Below, piece after piece: positions 9,448 to 20,311 of a stretch of DNA of 64,000 nucleotides. Below the pieces are notes generated by a model that ran no database searches, had not been told where the DNA came from, and saw only the letters and a program-made list of their open reading frames with translations. Origin of the DNA: Telmatobacter sp. DSM 110680 (GTDB lineage Bacteria > Acidobacteriota > Terriglobia > Terriglobales > Acidobacteriaceae); assembly GCF_039994875.1 (NCBI RefSeq), contig NZ_CP121196.1, positions 3,100,001 through 3,164,000 of the forward strand. The letters run 5' to 3'. Positions within the stretch are counted from its first letter, which is position 1. Each line of letters opens with the position of its first letter. The translations under genes and the position numbers were made by a program.

Positions 9448-10305
9448 TCATTTTTCGTAGGTGTAGAAGCCGCGGCCGGATTTGCGGCCTAGCCATCCGG
9501 CGTCGACCATGCGGACGAGCAGAGGGCAGGGGCGATATTTGGGGTCGCCGAAGCCTTCCTGGAGCACACGCATGATATCGACGCAGACGTCGATGCCGAT
9601 GAAGTCGGCTAGTGTGAGCGGACCCATGGGATGCGCCATGCCGAGTTTGAAGACTTGATCAACGGCCTCGGGAGTGGCTACGCCTTCCATTACAGCGAAG
9701 GCAGCCTCGTTGATCAGCGGCATCAGAACGCGGTTGGAGACAAAGCCGGGGGCGTCGTTGACCTCGACGGGTGTTTTGCCGAGTTTGACGGAAAGGTCGC
9801 GTACCGCGGCGAAGGTTGGGTCGCTGGTGGCCATGCCGCGCACTACTTCTACCAGCGCCATTACCGGGACGGGATTGAAGAAGTGCATACCGATAACTTG
9901 AGCGGGACGTTTCGTGAGCGCGGCCATCTTTGTGATGGAGATGGAGGAGGTGTTGGTGGCGAGGATTGCGGCGGAAGGGAGGATGCGGTCGAGGGCGCGA
10001 AAGACTTCAGACTTCAACTCCAGCCGTTCGGGTGCAGCTTCGACGGCGAGTTGTGCGACGGAGAGCGACTCCATGTCTACCGTGGCGGTGATGCGGCTGA
10101 GAGACTGCTCGACATCAGCTTCCGTCAGCTTTCCCTTGGCAGCCTCGCGGCCGAGATTGGTGTGAATGGAGGCAAGAGCGCGGTCAAGGAAGCGCTGTTC
10201 AACATCACACAGGATTACGGGAAAGCCCGACCGGGCGAATACGTGAGCGATTCCCGACCCCATGGTTCCGGCGCCCACGACGGCTACTGTTTGTATGTCT
10301 CCCAC
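9448..10305 (-). CDS. hbd: 3-hydroxybutyryl-CoA dehydrogenase
   Basis: 285 aa, the usual length. An N-terminal Rossmann domain with 'VVGAGTMGSGIAHVFA' binds NAD(P). The catalytic 'GMHFFNPVPVM' segment with its histidine, 'GFVSNRVLMPLINEA' and a C-terminal dimer domain ending 'GRKSGRGFYTY' define the short-chain 3-hydroxyacyl-CoA dehydrogenase family (Hbd/PaaH). It oxidises 3-hydroxybutyryl-CoA to acetoacetyl-CoA or the reverse, in fatty acid/phenylacetate degradation or butyrate metabolism. The GTG at 10305 is chosen because GGAGG precedes it and the family starts here; an ATG at 10359 in the same frame adds 18 unrelated residues. It stands alone: no thiolase or crotonase nearby. Confidence 0.92.
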   Translation of the reverse strand: MGDIQTVAVVGAGTMGSGIAHVFARSGFPVILCDVEQRFLDRALASIHTNLGREAAKGKLTEADVEQSLSRITATVDMESLSVAQLAVEAAPERLELKSEVFRALDRILPSAAILATNTSSISITKMAALTKRPAQVIGMHFFNPVPVMALVEVVRGMATSDPTFAAVRDLSVKLGKTPVEVNDAPGFVSNRVLMPLINEAAFAVMEGVATPEAVDQVFKLGMAHPMGPLTLADFIGIDVCVDIMRVLQEGFGDPKYRPCPLLVRMVDAGWLGRKSGRGFYTYEK

Positions 10306-10504
10306 CTTCAAACTTCCTCCGACGGCAAATGGGAGTTTAGCAGTTGAGGCGGGCACCATGGTGTTCAGGTGGGTCTAATGAGGGGCAACCCGCGCCTCGG
10401 AGTGATGCATCTCAGATTTGGCGCTATCCACGCAGAATTCTATGGGGCTTCAAATCGACGGTGATTCCTACCTTCCTGTCAAAACTGGGGCCAGGCGCTA
10501 GCAG

Positions 10505-12460
10505 ATGGAACGGTGCGACGAGAGCAAGATGGAAATCACTCCTGATGGTTCCCTCGATCAACAGACGAGCAGCAGGTTGGGGATCCAAATTCCTCACTTA
10601 AAACAGCCGAGGCTCGAAGAACTTCTGGCTAACGCTCCTGCGGCGATCGCATTCCTGAGCGGTCCAGAGTTGCGCTGCTCCTATGTAAATGACCTGGCCG
10701 TTCGAGCGACAGGGCGGATATCAGCCGATCAGCTTTTGGGAAGTACTTTTCGCGAGGGTTTGCCGGAGCTTGAAGGGACCGGAATTTTCGAGATTCTCGA
10801 CGAAGCTGTTCGTACGCGAGAGCCGTTCCGCGGGCGTGAAGTCAAGATTCCGTTCATTCAGTTTGAAACGGGAGAGACCCAGGACAGGTATTTTGATTTT
10901 GTCTGCCAGCCGATGGTGGATGCCGCCGGCATACTCGATGGAGTTTTCATTCACGCGGTGGACCTGACTGATCGGGTGGAGAGCCGCCGGGCCCTCGAAG
11001 TCAGCCAGGATCGGCTGCGCGTTGCTCATGAAGCTGCACAGATGGGCACGTGGGAGTGGGACGCCGTTTCCAATACACCTGTTCTTTCCTCGGAACTACA
11101 TCGCCTGTTTGGAACTGATCCAAATGACGACGCCAAGACGATTACCGAGACGTGGGCCGCGCGCGTTCATCCTGCCGACTTGCCGCGTGTCCGCGGTGCA
11201 ATCGCGGAGTCGGTCGAGAGCGGAGCGATGGAGATTGAATACCGATACCTACATCCAGAGCGCGGACAGAGGATTCTTCATTCCAAGGGACGGCGCGTTG
11301 CAGGCAGTGCTCACCTGGTCGGCGTTGTACTGGATGTAACGGAAGCCAAGACTGCGGTGAATCAAGTTAAGGAGCAGCGGGAGCGCTTCGCGTTTGCCGC
11401 CGAAGCGGCCGGGATTGGCTACTGGTTCTGTGACCTGCCGTTTGACAAGCTGTCGTGGGACGATCGCGTGAAGGAACACTTCTGGCTTCCGGCAGACGCC
11501 GACGTGGATATCAAGCTTTTCTACGAGATCATTCACCCTGACGATCGGGAAAATACGCGCCGCGCTATTGAGGAGTCGATTAGAAGCCATGGGCGCTATG
11601 ACCTCGAATACCGGACCGTTTCGGCCGAGGGTAAGCAGAAATGGATTCGGGCGACCGGGCGCACCGCCTATGATGCTGTCACGGATGTGCCGATCCGGTT
11701 CGACGGAGTGACCCAGGATGTGACCGCGCTGAAACAGACGCGGGAAGCTTTGATTCGCAGCGAGAAGCTCGCGCTTGTGGGCAGGCTTGCCGCGTCGATT
11801 TCGCACGAGATCAACAATCCGCTGGCGTCGGTCCTGAACCTGTTGTATTTGATCCATCAGAATTCGAACGAAGAGACGATCAGGGAATTCAGTGCTTCAG
11901 CGCAGCAGGAACTGGCGCGTGTTTCGCACATCGTCACACATACTTTGCGATTTAATCGTCAGTCGAACAAGTCGTCGCGAGAGAAACTTTCGGATTTGCT
12001 GGAGTCCTCAGCGGCGATCTACCTCGCTCGCATGAAAGATGCGGGAATTGAGGTAAGACTTGATTATCGAGACGAGCAACTTGTGCACTGCTTTGGATCC
12101 GAGTTGCGTCAGGTATTTGCGAATCTGATCGGCAACTCGTTTGACGCCTGCAAAAGCGGCAGCAAGGTCCTGCTGCGGACTCGGGATCAGCTGCATCCGA
12201 AGACCGGAGAGCGGGGCGTTCGCGTCACGATCGCAGACAATGGAACTGGAATGGACAAGAGAACGCTGCATAGGCTGTTCGAGCCCTTCTTCACGACCAA
12301 GGGCGATAAGGGCACTGGACTGGGACTTTGGGTGAGCCGGGAAATTCTGCGGAAACATCATGCGGTGTTGCGTGTCCGCAGCGGGCGATCTGCAGAGGGA
12401 AGCGGAACTACGTTTTCAATCTGGCTGCCGGCGGAGTCGAACCTGGTGCAAGAGGGTTAG
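10505..12460 (+). CDS. Multi-PAS sensor histidine kinase
   Basis: 651 aa, soluble. Three PAS-type sensor domains lie at about residues 35-160, 165-280 and 290-420; the second and third have PAS_3-like 'IHPDDRENTRRAI' and 'YRTVSAEGKQKWIRATGR' endings. The phosphoacceptor motif is 'SISHEINNPLASV' with His434, followed by HATPase_c with 'GNSFDACKSG', 'DNGTGMD' and 'GTGLGLWVS'. It resembles hybrid-type PAS kinases but carries no receiver domain, and no response regulator is adjacent. A second in-frame ATG at 10529 is an equally plausible start. Signal unknown; redox, oxygen or small ligands are typical for PAS. Confidence 0.88.
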   Translation: MERCDESKMEITPDGSLDQQTSSRLGIQIPHLKQPRLEELLANAPAAIAFLSGPELRCSYVNDLAVRATGRISADQLLGSTFREGLPELEGTGIFEILDEAVRTREPFRGREVKIPFIQFETGETQDRYFDFVCQPMVDAAGILDGVFIHAVDLTDRVESRRALEVSQDRLRVAHEAAQMGTWEWDAVSNTPVLSSELHRLFGTDPNDDAKTITETWAARVHPADLPRVRGAIAESVESGAMEIEYRYLHPERGQRILHSKGRRVAGSAHLVGVVLDVTEAKTAVNQVKEQRERFAFAAEAAGIGYWFCDLPFDKLSWDDRVKEHFWLPADADVDIKLFYEIIHPDDRENTRRAIEESIRSHGRYDLEYRTVSAEGKQKWIRATGRTAYDAVTDVPIRFDGVTQDVTALKQTREALIRSEKLALVGRLAASISHEINNPLASVLNLLYLIHQNSNEETIREFSASAQQELARVSHIVTHTLRFNRQSNKSSREKLSDLLESSAAIYLARMKDAGIEVRLDYRDEQLVHCFGSELRQVFANLIGNSFDACKSGSKVLLRTRDQLHPKTGERGVRVTIADNGTGMDKRTLHRLFEPFFTTKGDKGTGLGLWVSREILRKHHAVLRVRSGRSAEGSGTTFSIWLPAESNLVQEG

Positions 12461-12506
12461 TGCGCAGAGAAGGCTTACCGGTGGAGGAGCCAGAAATCGA
12501 TGCTCG

Positions 12507-12538
12507 CAAAAGAAAAAGGCGCGACCGAAATCGCGCCT
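12507..12538 (-). terminator. Rho-independent terminator of the glycine-zipper gene
   Basis: Perfect 8-bp stem AGGCGCGA / TCGCGCCT (12517-12538) with a 6-base loop. On the minus strand it is followed by TTTTTCTTTT, 30 bases after the stop of the gene at 12570. Confidence 0.8.
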
Positions 12539-12569
12539 AAGTAACTTACCCCATGTTTACCCCAAAAAT

Positions 12570-13502
12570 CTAATTTCCTTGCGAGCCTGCCGGAACGAGT
12601 TGCACCTGATCAGTGAGCGTGAGCATCAGGTAGGCCCCGGCATCGATGTTGGCTTGCGGATGGCTGACGAGGTTGTGGGTTGTGACCAGGCCCGCTCCAA
12701 CGAGACCGCCTGCGAGCATGCCGACAGGACCGCCGAGGATTGCGCCAACAACCATTCCGCCGCCTCCAACGCCGGCATATTCGAGTCCGTCCTTTTTAAG
12801 ACGGGAGCCGGGCGTGATGACTCCTTCAGAGCCGACTCGTAGGTGCGATCCGGGAGTTGACCGGACCATTGCATGCAGGTGGAACGTGCTGCCATTTGCG
12901 AGAGTGACAGTTTCGGGCTGGAGAAGGATGGAGCCGTGACCGCCGAAGTGGCCAGTAGAAACCTGGGCTACTTTGCCATCGATCTCAGCGCCGGCGGGAA
13001 TGACGATCTGTCCATCTTGCATGACGTCGCTGGCCACGCGGCTGCGAAAGGGCTGGCCTGGTTCGGAGAAAGAGCTGGAAACTTCGTCGAGCAGGCGAAC
13101 GCGAATCATGGTCCCTTCGCCGAGCATGCCGGGAGGAAGCGGGGCAGGGTGGACGATGTCGCTGTCAGGATCCACCGCAGTGGCGCGTTTAGAAAGTGTG
13201 GGATCGGAAGGTGCTACGCCGACAATACCTTCATCTGTGCCGTCCCCGTAGGTCTGCGGGGTTGGGGCCGCATTCTGGCGGACGGTCATTTGCTGCGGAG
13301 CGGGCTGCATGACCGGCGCTGATTGCATGGGATGGCCGGCAGGTGGCTTGGGTATCGGCACCTGCTGCTCGGTGGTGATGATGGAATCGTCTGGAGGAGG
13401 ATTGGAGGTTCCCTGGTAGGGGCTGGACTGGCTAGCGTCCTGGGCCATGAGTGCGGTGGTAGCCAATGCGAAGAGTGCACATGCAAGAATCGGCCGGTTC
13501 AT
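12570..13502 (-). CDS. Exported glycine-zipper envelope protein, unknown function
   Basis: 310 aa. Signal peptide 'ILACALFALATTALMA', then about 100 residues rich in Pro and Gln, then a beta domain ('GTMIRVRLLDEVSSSFSEPGQPFRSRV', 'IVIPAGAEIDGKV') like the TrbI/VirB10-type or SLBB-like barrels seen in acidobacterial envelope proteins. A glycine zipper of about 30 residues follows ('GGGGMVVGAILGGPVGMLAGG'), which normally packs into a membrane. The ATG at 13502 has AGGGAG eight bases upstream; the 13559 start adds a non-signal extension. A clear terminator follows. Single-gene unit; the role is probably outer-membrane or envelope structural. Confidence 0.7.
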   Translation of the reverse strand: MNRPILACALFALATTALMAQDASQSSPYQGTSNPPPDDSIITTEQQVPIPKPPAGHPMQSAPVMQPAPQQMTVRQNAAPTPQTYGDGTDEGIVGVAPSDPTLSKRATAVDPDSDIVHPAPLPPGMLGEGTMIRVRLLDEVSSSFSEPGQPFRSRVASDVMQDGQIVIPAGAEIDGKVAQVSTGHFGGHGSILLQPETVTLANGSTFHLHAMVRSTPGSHLRVGSEGVITPGSRLKKDGLEYAGVGGGGMVVGAILGGPVGMLAGGLVGAGLVTTHNLVSHPQANIDAGAYLMLTLTDQVQLVPAGSQGN

Positions 13503-15259
<1,757 letters not shown>

Positions 15260-15435
15260 CCACCTGCGGTGGGGCCAGACGGCTTCGCCTCGGGTAGTTG
15301 AGAACCAGTACGATTTGCATAAGTCCTCATCCAGAGACACGGGTGGGGACTTATTGCTTATAGGATTGCCATATCGGATGACCGAAGTTCGGGAATCTCA
15401 ATTGGACGAGCCTGGGGAGTCCTACACTAGAGATA

Positions 15436-16686
15436 ATGCGCTTCCTCACATCCCTCTTTTTTCTGCTGAGCATTTTGTCTGCTGCAGCCCAGACATCACC
15501 GACTATAGTGCTGCATGACCTGAAGGAAGCCGAGGCTCTCGGCTCCGACCTCTATGCAAACAGCCGCGCGACGGGGCTTGTGCTGGTGGTGGTGCGCGGG
15601 AAGCAGATGTACTTCCACAGCTACGGCGAGACAGTGCCAGGATCGCACCAGGCTCCATCGCTGGATTCAGAAGTTCGGTTGTGCTCGCTGACCAAGATTT
15701 TTACTACCGATCTGCTGGCGCAGTTTGTGGCTGAAGGCAAGATTAACCTGGACGACCCGCTGAAGAAATATGCACCGAATGGTGCGGTCGTTCCTGAGAA
15801 AGACGCGGTCATCACCCTGGAGGAACTGGCGACTCATACGGCTGGCCTGGAGCGCGAGATTGGAACTGCCCCTCGAAGGGCACCGCATTTTTCCTATCCG
15901 GACTATGAGACGCGATGGCACTGGCTTGCGAGCACGGAGCTGAAGTTCACACCGGGAACGAAGGCGTTCTACTCCAACGTTGGGTTCGATTTGTTGAGTG
16001 ACGCGCTTGCCGAGGCTTTGCATACGCCTTACCCCCAGTTGCTTGAAACGCGCACGCTGAAGCCGCTGAAGATGTGGGATACAACCTTCTTTCCGAAATC
16101 TCGACAGTGCGAACGGTTGATGACCGGGGCGCACGAAGAGGGGCCTTGCACGATCACGGCGAACACCGAGGGAAGCGGCGGCTTGTACTCAACGCCGGCG
16201 GATATGGTGAAGTTCCTCAGCTACCTGGTGGGAGCGGGGGCACCGGCGCAGGCGGAATATGCGCGTGATGTGTATCTGCTGCCATCAAGTCTGAAAGGAC
16301 AATACGGACTGGACCATGCGGGACGACCGAGCGGAATCGGCCTCGGATGGATGCACCTGGGAGCGAGCGGGGATGAATCGCACGTGATTGAGAAGACAGG
16401 CGCCGGAGCGGGATTCACGACGTATATCGCGATTCATCCGGCGAGCCACACGGCGATTTTTGTGGCAATGACCGAGGGCAGAGCGGGAGGTTGGGAACCA
16501 GGGTTCAATCTTTTCAAGGCGTCGAATAACGGATTGCTCGCGCTCGCGGGGCTGCCGCCGTTTCCGGACCGACCGACGAGGAGAGCTTCGGCTAGGCGCT
16601 CGTTGCAAACGCGGGTGCACGCGAACAAGTCGAGCAGACGGAAACGCGCAATGCATGCGAATCAAAGGACGGTTGGGGGTAGCTAG
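15436..16686 (+). CDS. Exported serine hydrolase, AmpH-like
   Basis: 416 aa. Signal peptide 'TSLFFLLSILSAAA'. The penicillin-binding-like fold has Ser84 in 'SLTK', Tyr179 in 'YSN', and a late 'KTG' ('IEKTGAGAGF') that is closer to true DD-peptidases than the homologue at 3770. The pattern 'GLYSTPADMVKFLSY' is standard. AmpH-like enzymes act as D-alanyl-D-alanine carboxypeptidase/endopeptidase in the periplasm. The last ~45 residues are Arg/Ser/Lys rich ('RRASARRSLQTRV', 'SSRRKRAM') and look like a non-family tail, possibly a read-through extension. Preceded by an unremarkable 176-base gap after eno. Confidence 0.85.
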   Translation: MRFLTSLFFLLSILSAAAQTSPTIVLHDLKEAEALGSDLYANSRATGLVLVVVRGKQMYFHSYGETVPGSHQAPSLDSEVRLCSLTKIFTTDLLAQFVAEGKINLDDPLKKYAPNGAVVPEKDAVITLEELATHTAGLEREIGTAPRRAPHFSYPDYETRWHWLASTELKFTPGTKAFYSNVGFDLLSDALAEALHTPYPQLLETRTLKPLKMWDTTFFPKSRQCERLMTGAHEEGPCTITANTEGSGGLYSTPADMVKFLSYLVGAGAPAQAEYARDVYLLPSSLKGQYGLDHAGRPSGIGLGWMHLGASGDESHVIEKTGAGAGFTTYIAIHPASHTAIFVAMTEGRAGGWEPGFNLFKASNNGLLALAGLPPFPDRPTRRASARRSLQTRVHANKSSRRKRAMHANQRTVGGS

Positions 16687-16772
16687 AGGAATTCGGAACG
16701 TATTTCTGGTTTAGCCACCACTCGGGACTTCACTCAGCAATCCCTCTTTGGTGTCGAGATTTGCCGATAGAA

Positions 16773-17693
16773 TCAATGGTCCGAGGCGGGTCGGATTGAG
16801 GCCACCATTGCATTGATCTCTTCTTGAGTGAGCACTTGTCCGTGGCCCTCGCCCCCCCAAATGTCAAAGGCGAGATGGCGGTCTGCTCCATCGTACAAAT
16901 CTATACGTGCCTCGTAGGGCGGGACATCCGGGTTTCCTACCTGAAACCCGTGGAACTCGCCGGAGGAAATCGTGTAGACGGGACGAATCGTAAGGGCGTG
17001 CACTGGAGAGGACTCCGTGAGCGCAATAAACTTCAAGACGAGCAAAAGCGATGCTCTCTCGTTTTGTGATGAGCGAAACCTCCACCATTTCACTTGTTCA
17101 GGCGTAGCCAACATCGCTACCTGCATCAGCTTGAACTGGGAATGGAGCATTTCCCGGCCAAGCAACTTCTCCACATGCTCATCGTTGTGAGTTGATGCAA
17201 ATACGAGCGAATCTTCATAGCGCTCTGGGCGGGGGAATTCCAACATGCCATTGGGAAATCGGACAAGAGTTGTTTGTTCGATGGTTCTGGCGATCCCTTT
17301 ATTGGGTAGTCGAAATATGAAGCCATAATGTTCGATATTCGAATTGGACAAGGGGGATTCAGCCTTGTTGGAGATGCTCACCGGGATAATGCTCAATTGA
17401 GGATCAATCTTGCCGAGGTGTTGTGAGGACAGCCAAGGCTGAAGCAGATAAAGAACTCCCCAACCAACGGCACCGACCAAGAACAGCAGCCCAATGAGCT
17501 TTCCAGAAACAATTGCGAACCGAGAGATTATTCGGCCAGCCAATCCCCACCGTACATGCCACCATTTGAGTGCTTGATCTTCCACGCGCCGATGATACCA
17601 GTCGCTTACATCCGAAGCGGTCGAGTAACCGTCTGACCGGAAGTAACAGCTTTTGCGCTCGGTGGAAATTCTCGATAACCCCAGTTCATACAT
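16773..17693 (-). CDS. Hypothetical single-pass membrane protein
   Basis: 306 aa. A short cytoplasmic-looking N-terminus with many Ser and charged residues is followed by one strong membrane helix ('LIGLLFLVGAVGWGVLYLL', about residues 64-82) and a roughly 220-residue mixed domain probably outside the membrane. No domain recognised. The frame is open upstream to 17849, but that part crosses a dispersed repeat at 17736-17773 and reads as low-quality protein, so the ATG at 17693 is preferred; an ATG further in cannot be excluded. Divergent from gpmI. Confidence 0.6.
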   Translation of the reverse strand: MYELGLSRISTERKSCYFRSDGYSTASDVSDWYHRRVEDQALKWWHVRWGLAGRIISRFAIVSGKLIGLLFLVGAVGWGVLYLLQPWLSSQHLGKIDPQLSIIPVSISNKAESPLSNSNIEHYGFIFRLPNKGIARTIEQTTLVRFPNGMLEFPRPERYEDSLVFASTHNDEHVEKLLGREMLHSQFKLMQVAMLATPEQVKWWRFRSSQNERASLLLVLKFIALTESSPVHALTIRPVYTISSGEFHGFQVGNPDVPPYEARIDLYDGADRHLAFDIWGGEGHGQVLTQEEINAMVASIRPASDH

Positions 17694-17735
17694 GTCGCGC
17701 CGAGACACTCCAAGACAATGAATATCGGATGAGAT

Positions 17736-17773
17736 GTGCTTTCCCACCCTTGCTGCGCAAGGATGGGGCCCCC
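17736..17773. repeat. Dispersed hairpin repeat, family A copy 2
   Basis: GTGCTTTCCCACCC, then stem CCTTGC/GCAAGG with loop TGC, then ATGGGGCCCCC. Same frame as the copies at 9183, 23600 and 33118. It lies in the divergent gap before gpmI. Confidence 0.55.
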
Positions 17774-17948
17774 TCAATTTCATGTAGAGGCCGAATTGCG
17801 TTTTTCTCCCAATAGACATCCGCCGTCGACGGTTTGCTGACCGAGGCAAGGCGCTGCACTGTGTCGCGATGTGACCGTTGCCACGTGGGGAGACACATTG
17901 AGCATTTATCCTGATATCAAGTACATCGATTGAATACGAGGTATCTTC

Positions 17949-19562
17949 GTGGCTTCAACGAAACACCCTCTGGTTCTGACCATTCTTGATGGATGGGGTT
18001 ATCGGGCTGAAACAGCCAACAATGCAATTGCGCTAGCGCGCAAGCCGGCTTATGACAAACTGCTGCGCGAGTTTCCCAACACGCTGATTCAAGCTTCCGA
18101 CCATTTTGTCGGTTTGCCCGATGGGCAGATGGGTAACAGTGAAGTGGGCCATCTAAACATTGGTGCGGGACGCATTGTGCAGATGGACATTACGCGCATC
18201 GACGCGCTGATCGCTTCGGGGCAATTTGCGAAAGAACCGACCATCATGCAGGCGATGCAAAAGGCGCGCGATGGACGGCATGCTTTGCATCTCTTCGGGT
18301 TGGTATCAGACGGTGGTGTGCACTCGCATCAGGAGCATCTGTACGCGCTGCTGCGCGTGGCACGCGAGCACGGGTTGCCGAACGTTTTTGTGCACGCGTT
18401 CATGGATGGGCGCGATACTGCTCCTGACTCGGGCGCCGCGTATATCGCAAAGCTTGAGCAGAAGATGCGCGAGTATGGCGTGGGCAAGGTGGCCTCAATC
18501 AACGGACGCTACTACGCCATGGATCGCGACAAGCGATGGGAGCGCGAGCGCAAGGCATTCGATGCGATGGTGAACGGTAAGGCTGAAGGCGGATCGTATG
18601 CCGATCCAGTTGCGCGCATCAAGGAAAACTACAACAACGGCATCACCGACGAGTTCCTGATTCCTTTTGTTGTGGTCGACGCGGCAGGGAAGCCGGTGGG
18701 GCAGATTCGCGATGAGGATGTCTGCATCAACTTCAACTTCCGCGCGGATCGTGCACGGCAGATTACCCGTGTGCTGGCGCGTGAAAGCGGACTGAACAAG
18801 GATGGCGGCCGCAATCTTGAGGGCTGGGAATCGCTCGACGAGACGATTCCGCGCAGCGAGATTCCGAAGAACCTGCACTACCTTTGCATGACGCAGTACG
18901 ACAAGCTGTACGCGCTCCCGATGATTATTCTGCCGGAGTCGATGGACAACATCCTGGCGAATATTCTGTCGGGACATAACCTGCGGAACCTCCGTGTAGC
19001 CGAGACGGAAAAGTTTGCACATGTAACGTACTTCTTTAATGGCGGCATCGAAATTCCATTTCCGGGCGAGGATCGCACGCTTATTCCATCGCTTAAAGTT
19101 GCGACTTACGATCTGGCGCCAGAGATGAAGGCCGAGGCGATTGGCGACACGATTGTGAAGGCGATCAACGACACTGCTTTCGACCTGGTGGTGGCTAACT
19201 TTGCCAATGCCGACATGGTAGGCCACTCGGGAAAATTGGAGCCCACGATCCGCGCGTGCGAAGCCGTAGACGCGCAGCTCGGGCGCATCTATAAAGCCAT
19301 CAAGGAAAAGAACGGAAGCTGGCTGATTACGGCCGATCACGGCAATGCTGAAATGATGGTCGATCCAGTGACTGGCGGCCCGCACACTGCGCACACTACG
19401 AATCCGGTGCCGATGATTTATGTTGCGGAAGATGGTCCCAAGTATCGGCTGCGACCTGACGGGTCATTGCGTGATATCTCGCCGACGCTGCTGAATCTTC
19501 TGCATCTCGGATTGCCAAAGGAGATGACGGGCGGGGACTTGCGCGTGCCACTGGTCAAGTAA
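17949..19562 (+). CDS. gpmI: 2,3-bisphosphoglycerate-independent phosphoglycerate mutase
   Basis: 537 aa. It interconverts 3- and 2-phosphoglycerate with two Mn2+ ions and a phosphoserine intermediate. Metal ligand and fold start at '[10 protein letters not shown]'; the catalytic serine is in '[15 protein letters not shown]'; '[15 protein letters not shown]', '[16 protein letters not shown]', 'NFRADRARQ', '[10 protein letters not shown]' and 'ITADHGNAE' are all intact. The start is a GTG with GAGG upstream. A strong bidirectional terminator follows at 19586. With enolase at 14 kb it provides two consecutive steps of lower glycolysis. Confidence 0.98.
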   Translation: MASTKHPLVLTILDGWGYRAETANNAIALARKPAYDKLLREFPNTLIQASDHFVGLPDGQMGNSEVGHLNIGAGRIVQMDITRIDALIASGQFAKEPTIMQAMQKARDGRHALHLFGLVSDGGVHSHQEHLYALLRVAREHGLPNVFVHAFMDGRDTAPDSGAAYIAKLEQKMREYGVGKVASINGRYYAMDRDKRWERERKAFDAMVNGKAEGGSYADPVARIKENYNNGITDEFLIPFVVVDAAGKPVGQIRDEDVCINFNFRADRARQITRVLARESGLNKDGGRNLEGWESLDETIPRSEIPKNLHYLCMTQYDKLYALPMIILPESMDNILANILSGHNLRNLRVAETEKFAHVTYFFNGGIEIPFPGEDRTLIPSLKVATYDLAPEMKAEAIGDTIVKAINDTAFDLVVANFANADMVGHSGKLEPTIRACEAVDAQLGRIYKAIKEKNGSWLITADHGNAEMMVDPVTGGPHTAHTTNPVPMIYVAEDGPKYRLRPDGSLRDISPTLLNLLHLGLPKEMTGGDLRVPLVK

Positions 19563-19585
19563 CGAGTACGATGACGAAATGCAAA

Positions 19586-19617
19586 AGGCCTCCCAAAGCG
19601 GGAGGCCTCTAATTTTT
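19586..19617. terminator. Bidirectional terminator between gpmI and the convergent gene
   Basis: Perfect 9-bp stem AGGCCTCCC / GGGAGGCCT with loop AAAGC. It is followed by CTAATTTTT on the plus strand and TTTTGCATTT on the minus strand, 24 bases after the gpmI stop. Confidence 0.85.
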
Positions 19618-19631
19618 GCAGCATGCGACGC

Positions 19632-20093
19632 TTACCGGGGGCGGAGCGACTTGATGGCGTTGGGGAGGCGCTCTTCAATGATGCGTGCGCGCTCGGCAGC
19701 AATGCCGCCAAGGTACGAAGGAACCGGCGTTGCGGTGAGCACCAGCACGAAGGCTATTACCGAGAAGCAAACGCCTGCGATCGCTGCAGAAACGAGCATG
19801 TGGTAGGTGTCGGCAATGTCTAATCCGAGGATGTTGAATGCAACGTGCTCGAGGGGTTTGATGTGACGAAGAACCGCGAGCGCGAACAGGGAGAAAAACA
19901 CGGAAAGCGACGTGAGAACGACGAGGGAGACATCCAGGCTGCGGTGAAATTTCAACCGGGCACGGCAGCGGCTGCAATCGGCGAAGTGCTGCTCATAATC
20001 CCTGCGCATCTCGGGGGAGATCCCTGAAATGTCATACCGCCAGCTGGCAAGAATCGCGCCTACAACGCGGTCGGTACATTGAGTTTTCGCCAT
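19632..20093 (-). CDS. Hypothetical membrane protein with zinc-finger-like N-terminus
   Basis: 153 aa. The N-terminal 'HFADCSRCRARLKFH' resembles the H-x3-C-x2-C anti-sigma zinc finger (zf-HC2), with Cys or His ligands at about residues 6 and 36-42. Two membrane helices follow ('VVLTSLSVFFSLFALAVL' and 'SAAIAGVCFSVIAFVLVL') and a charged tail. This could be a membrane anti-sigma factor, but no sigma factor gene is adjacent, so that is only a suggestion. The ATG at 20093 has AAGGA very close upstream; a GTG at 20108 is the alternative. Convergent with gpmI. Confidence 0.6.
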   Translation of the reverse strand: MAKTQCTDRVVGAILASWRYDISGISPEMRRDYEQHFADCSRCRARLKFHRSLDVSLVVLTSLSVFFSLFALAVLRHIKPLEHVAFNILGLDIADTYHMLVSAAIAGVCFSVIAFVLVLTATPVPSYLGGIAAERARIIEERLPNAIKSLRPR

Positions 20094-20311
20094 ATTCCTT
20101 AGACTCACTTTGTGATGAATCTGCTTGATTTACGTGCTTCGCGTTTAAGTAAATGCGCGAGCTGAATCCGGTTTCTTGGATGCTTTGCCTTGACCGGGCG
20201 ATGCTAAATTACTCAAAAGACGTTGAAAATAAACGACTTATATTTGAGAAATTCGGCAGAGTTTAAGGCCGCCCAGTGATGAAGTACTCCTACTATTGTA
20301 ATCGAGTTCCG

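Noticed and set aside
9064..9492. 142-codon plus-strand frame
   Set aside because: Crosses a dispersed repeat and the antisense of hbd; no domain, no ribosome binding site.
15260..15290. CCACC-TGC-GGTGG hairpin after eno
   Set aside because: Short stem and no T-run, so not called a terminator.
18495..19394. 299-codon open frame antisense to gpmI
   Set aside because: No ribosome binding site or domain; the sense frame is a fully conserved GpmI, so this is a shadow of its codon bias.
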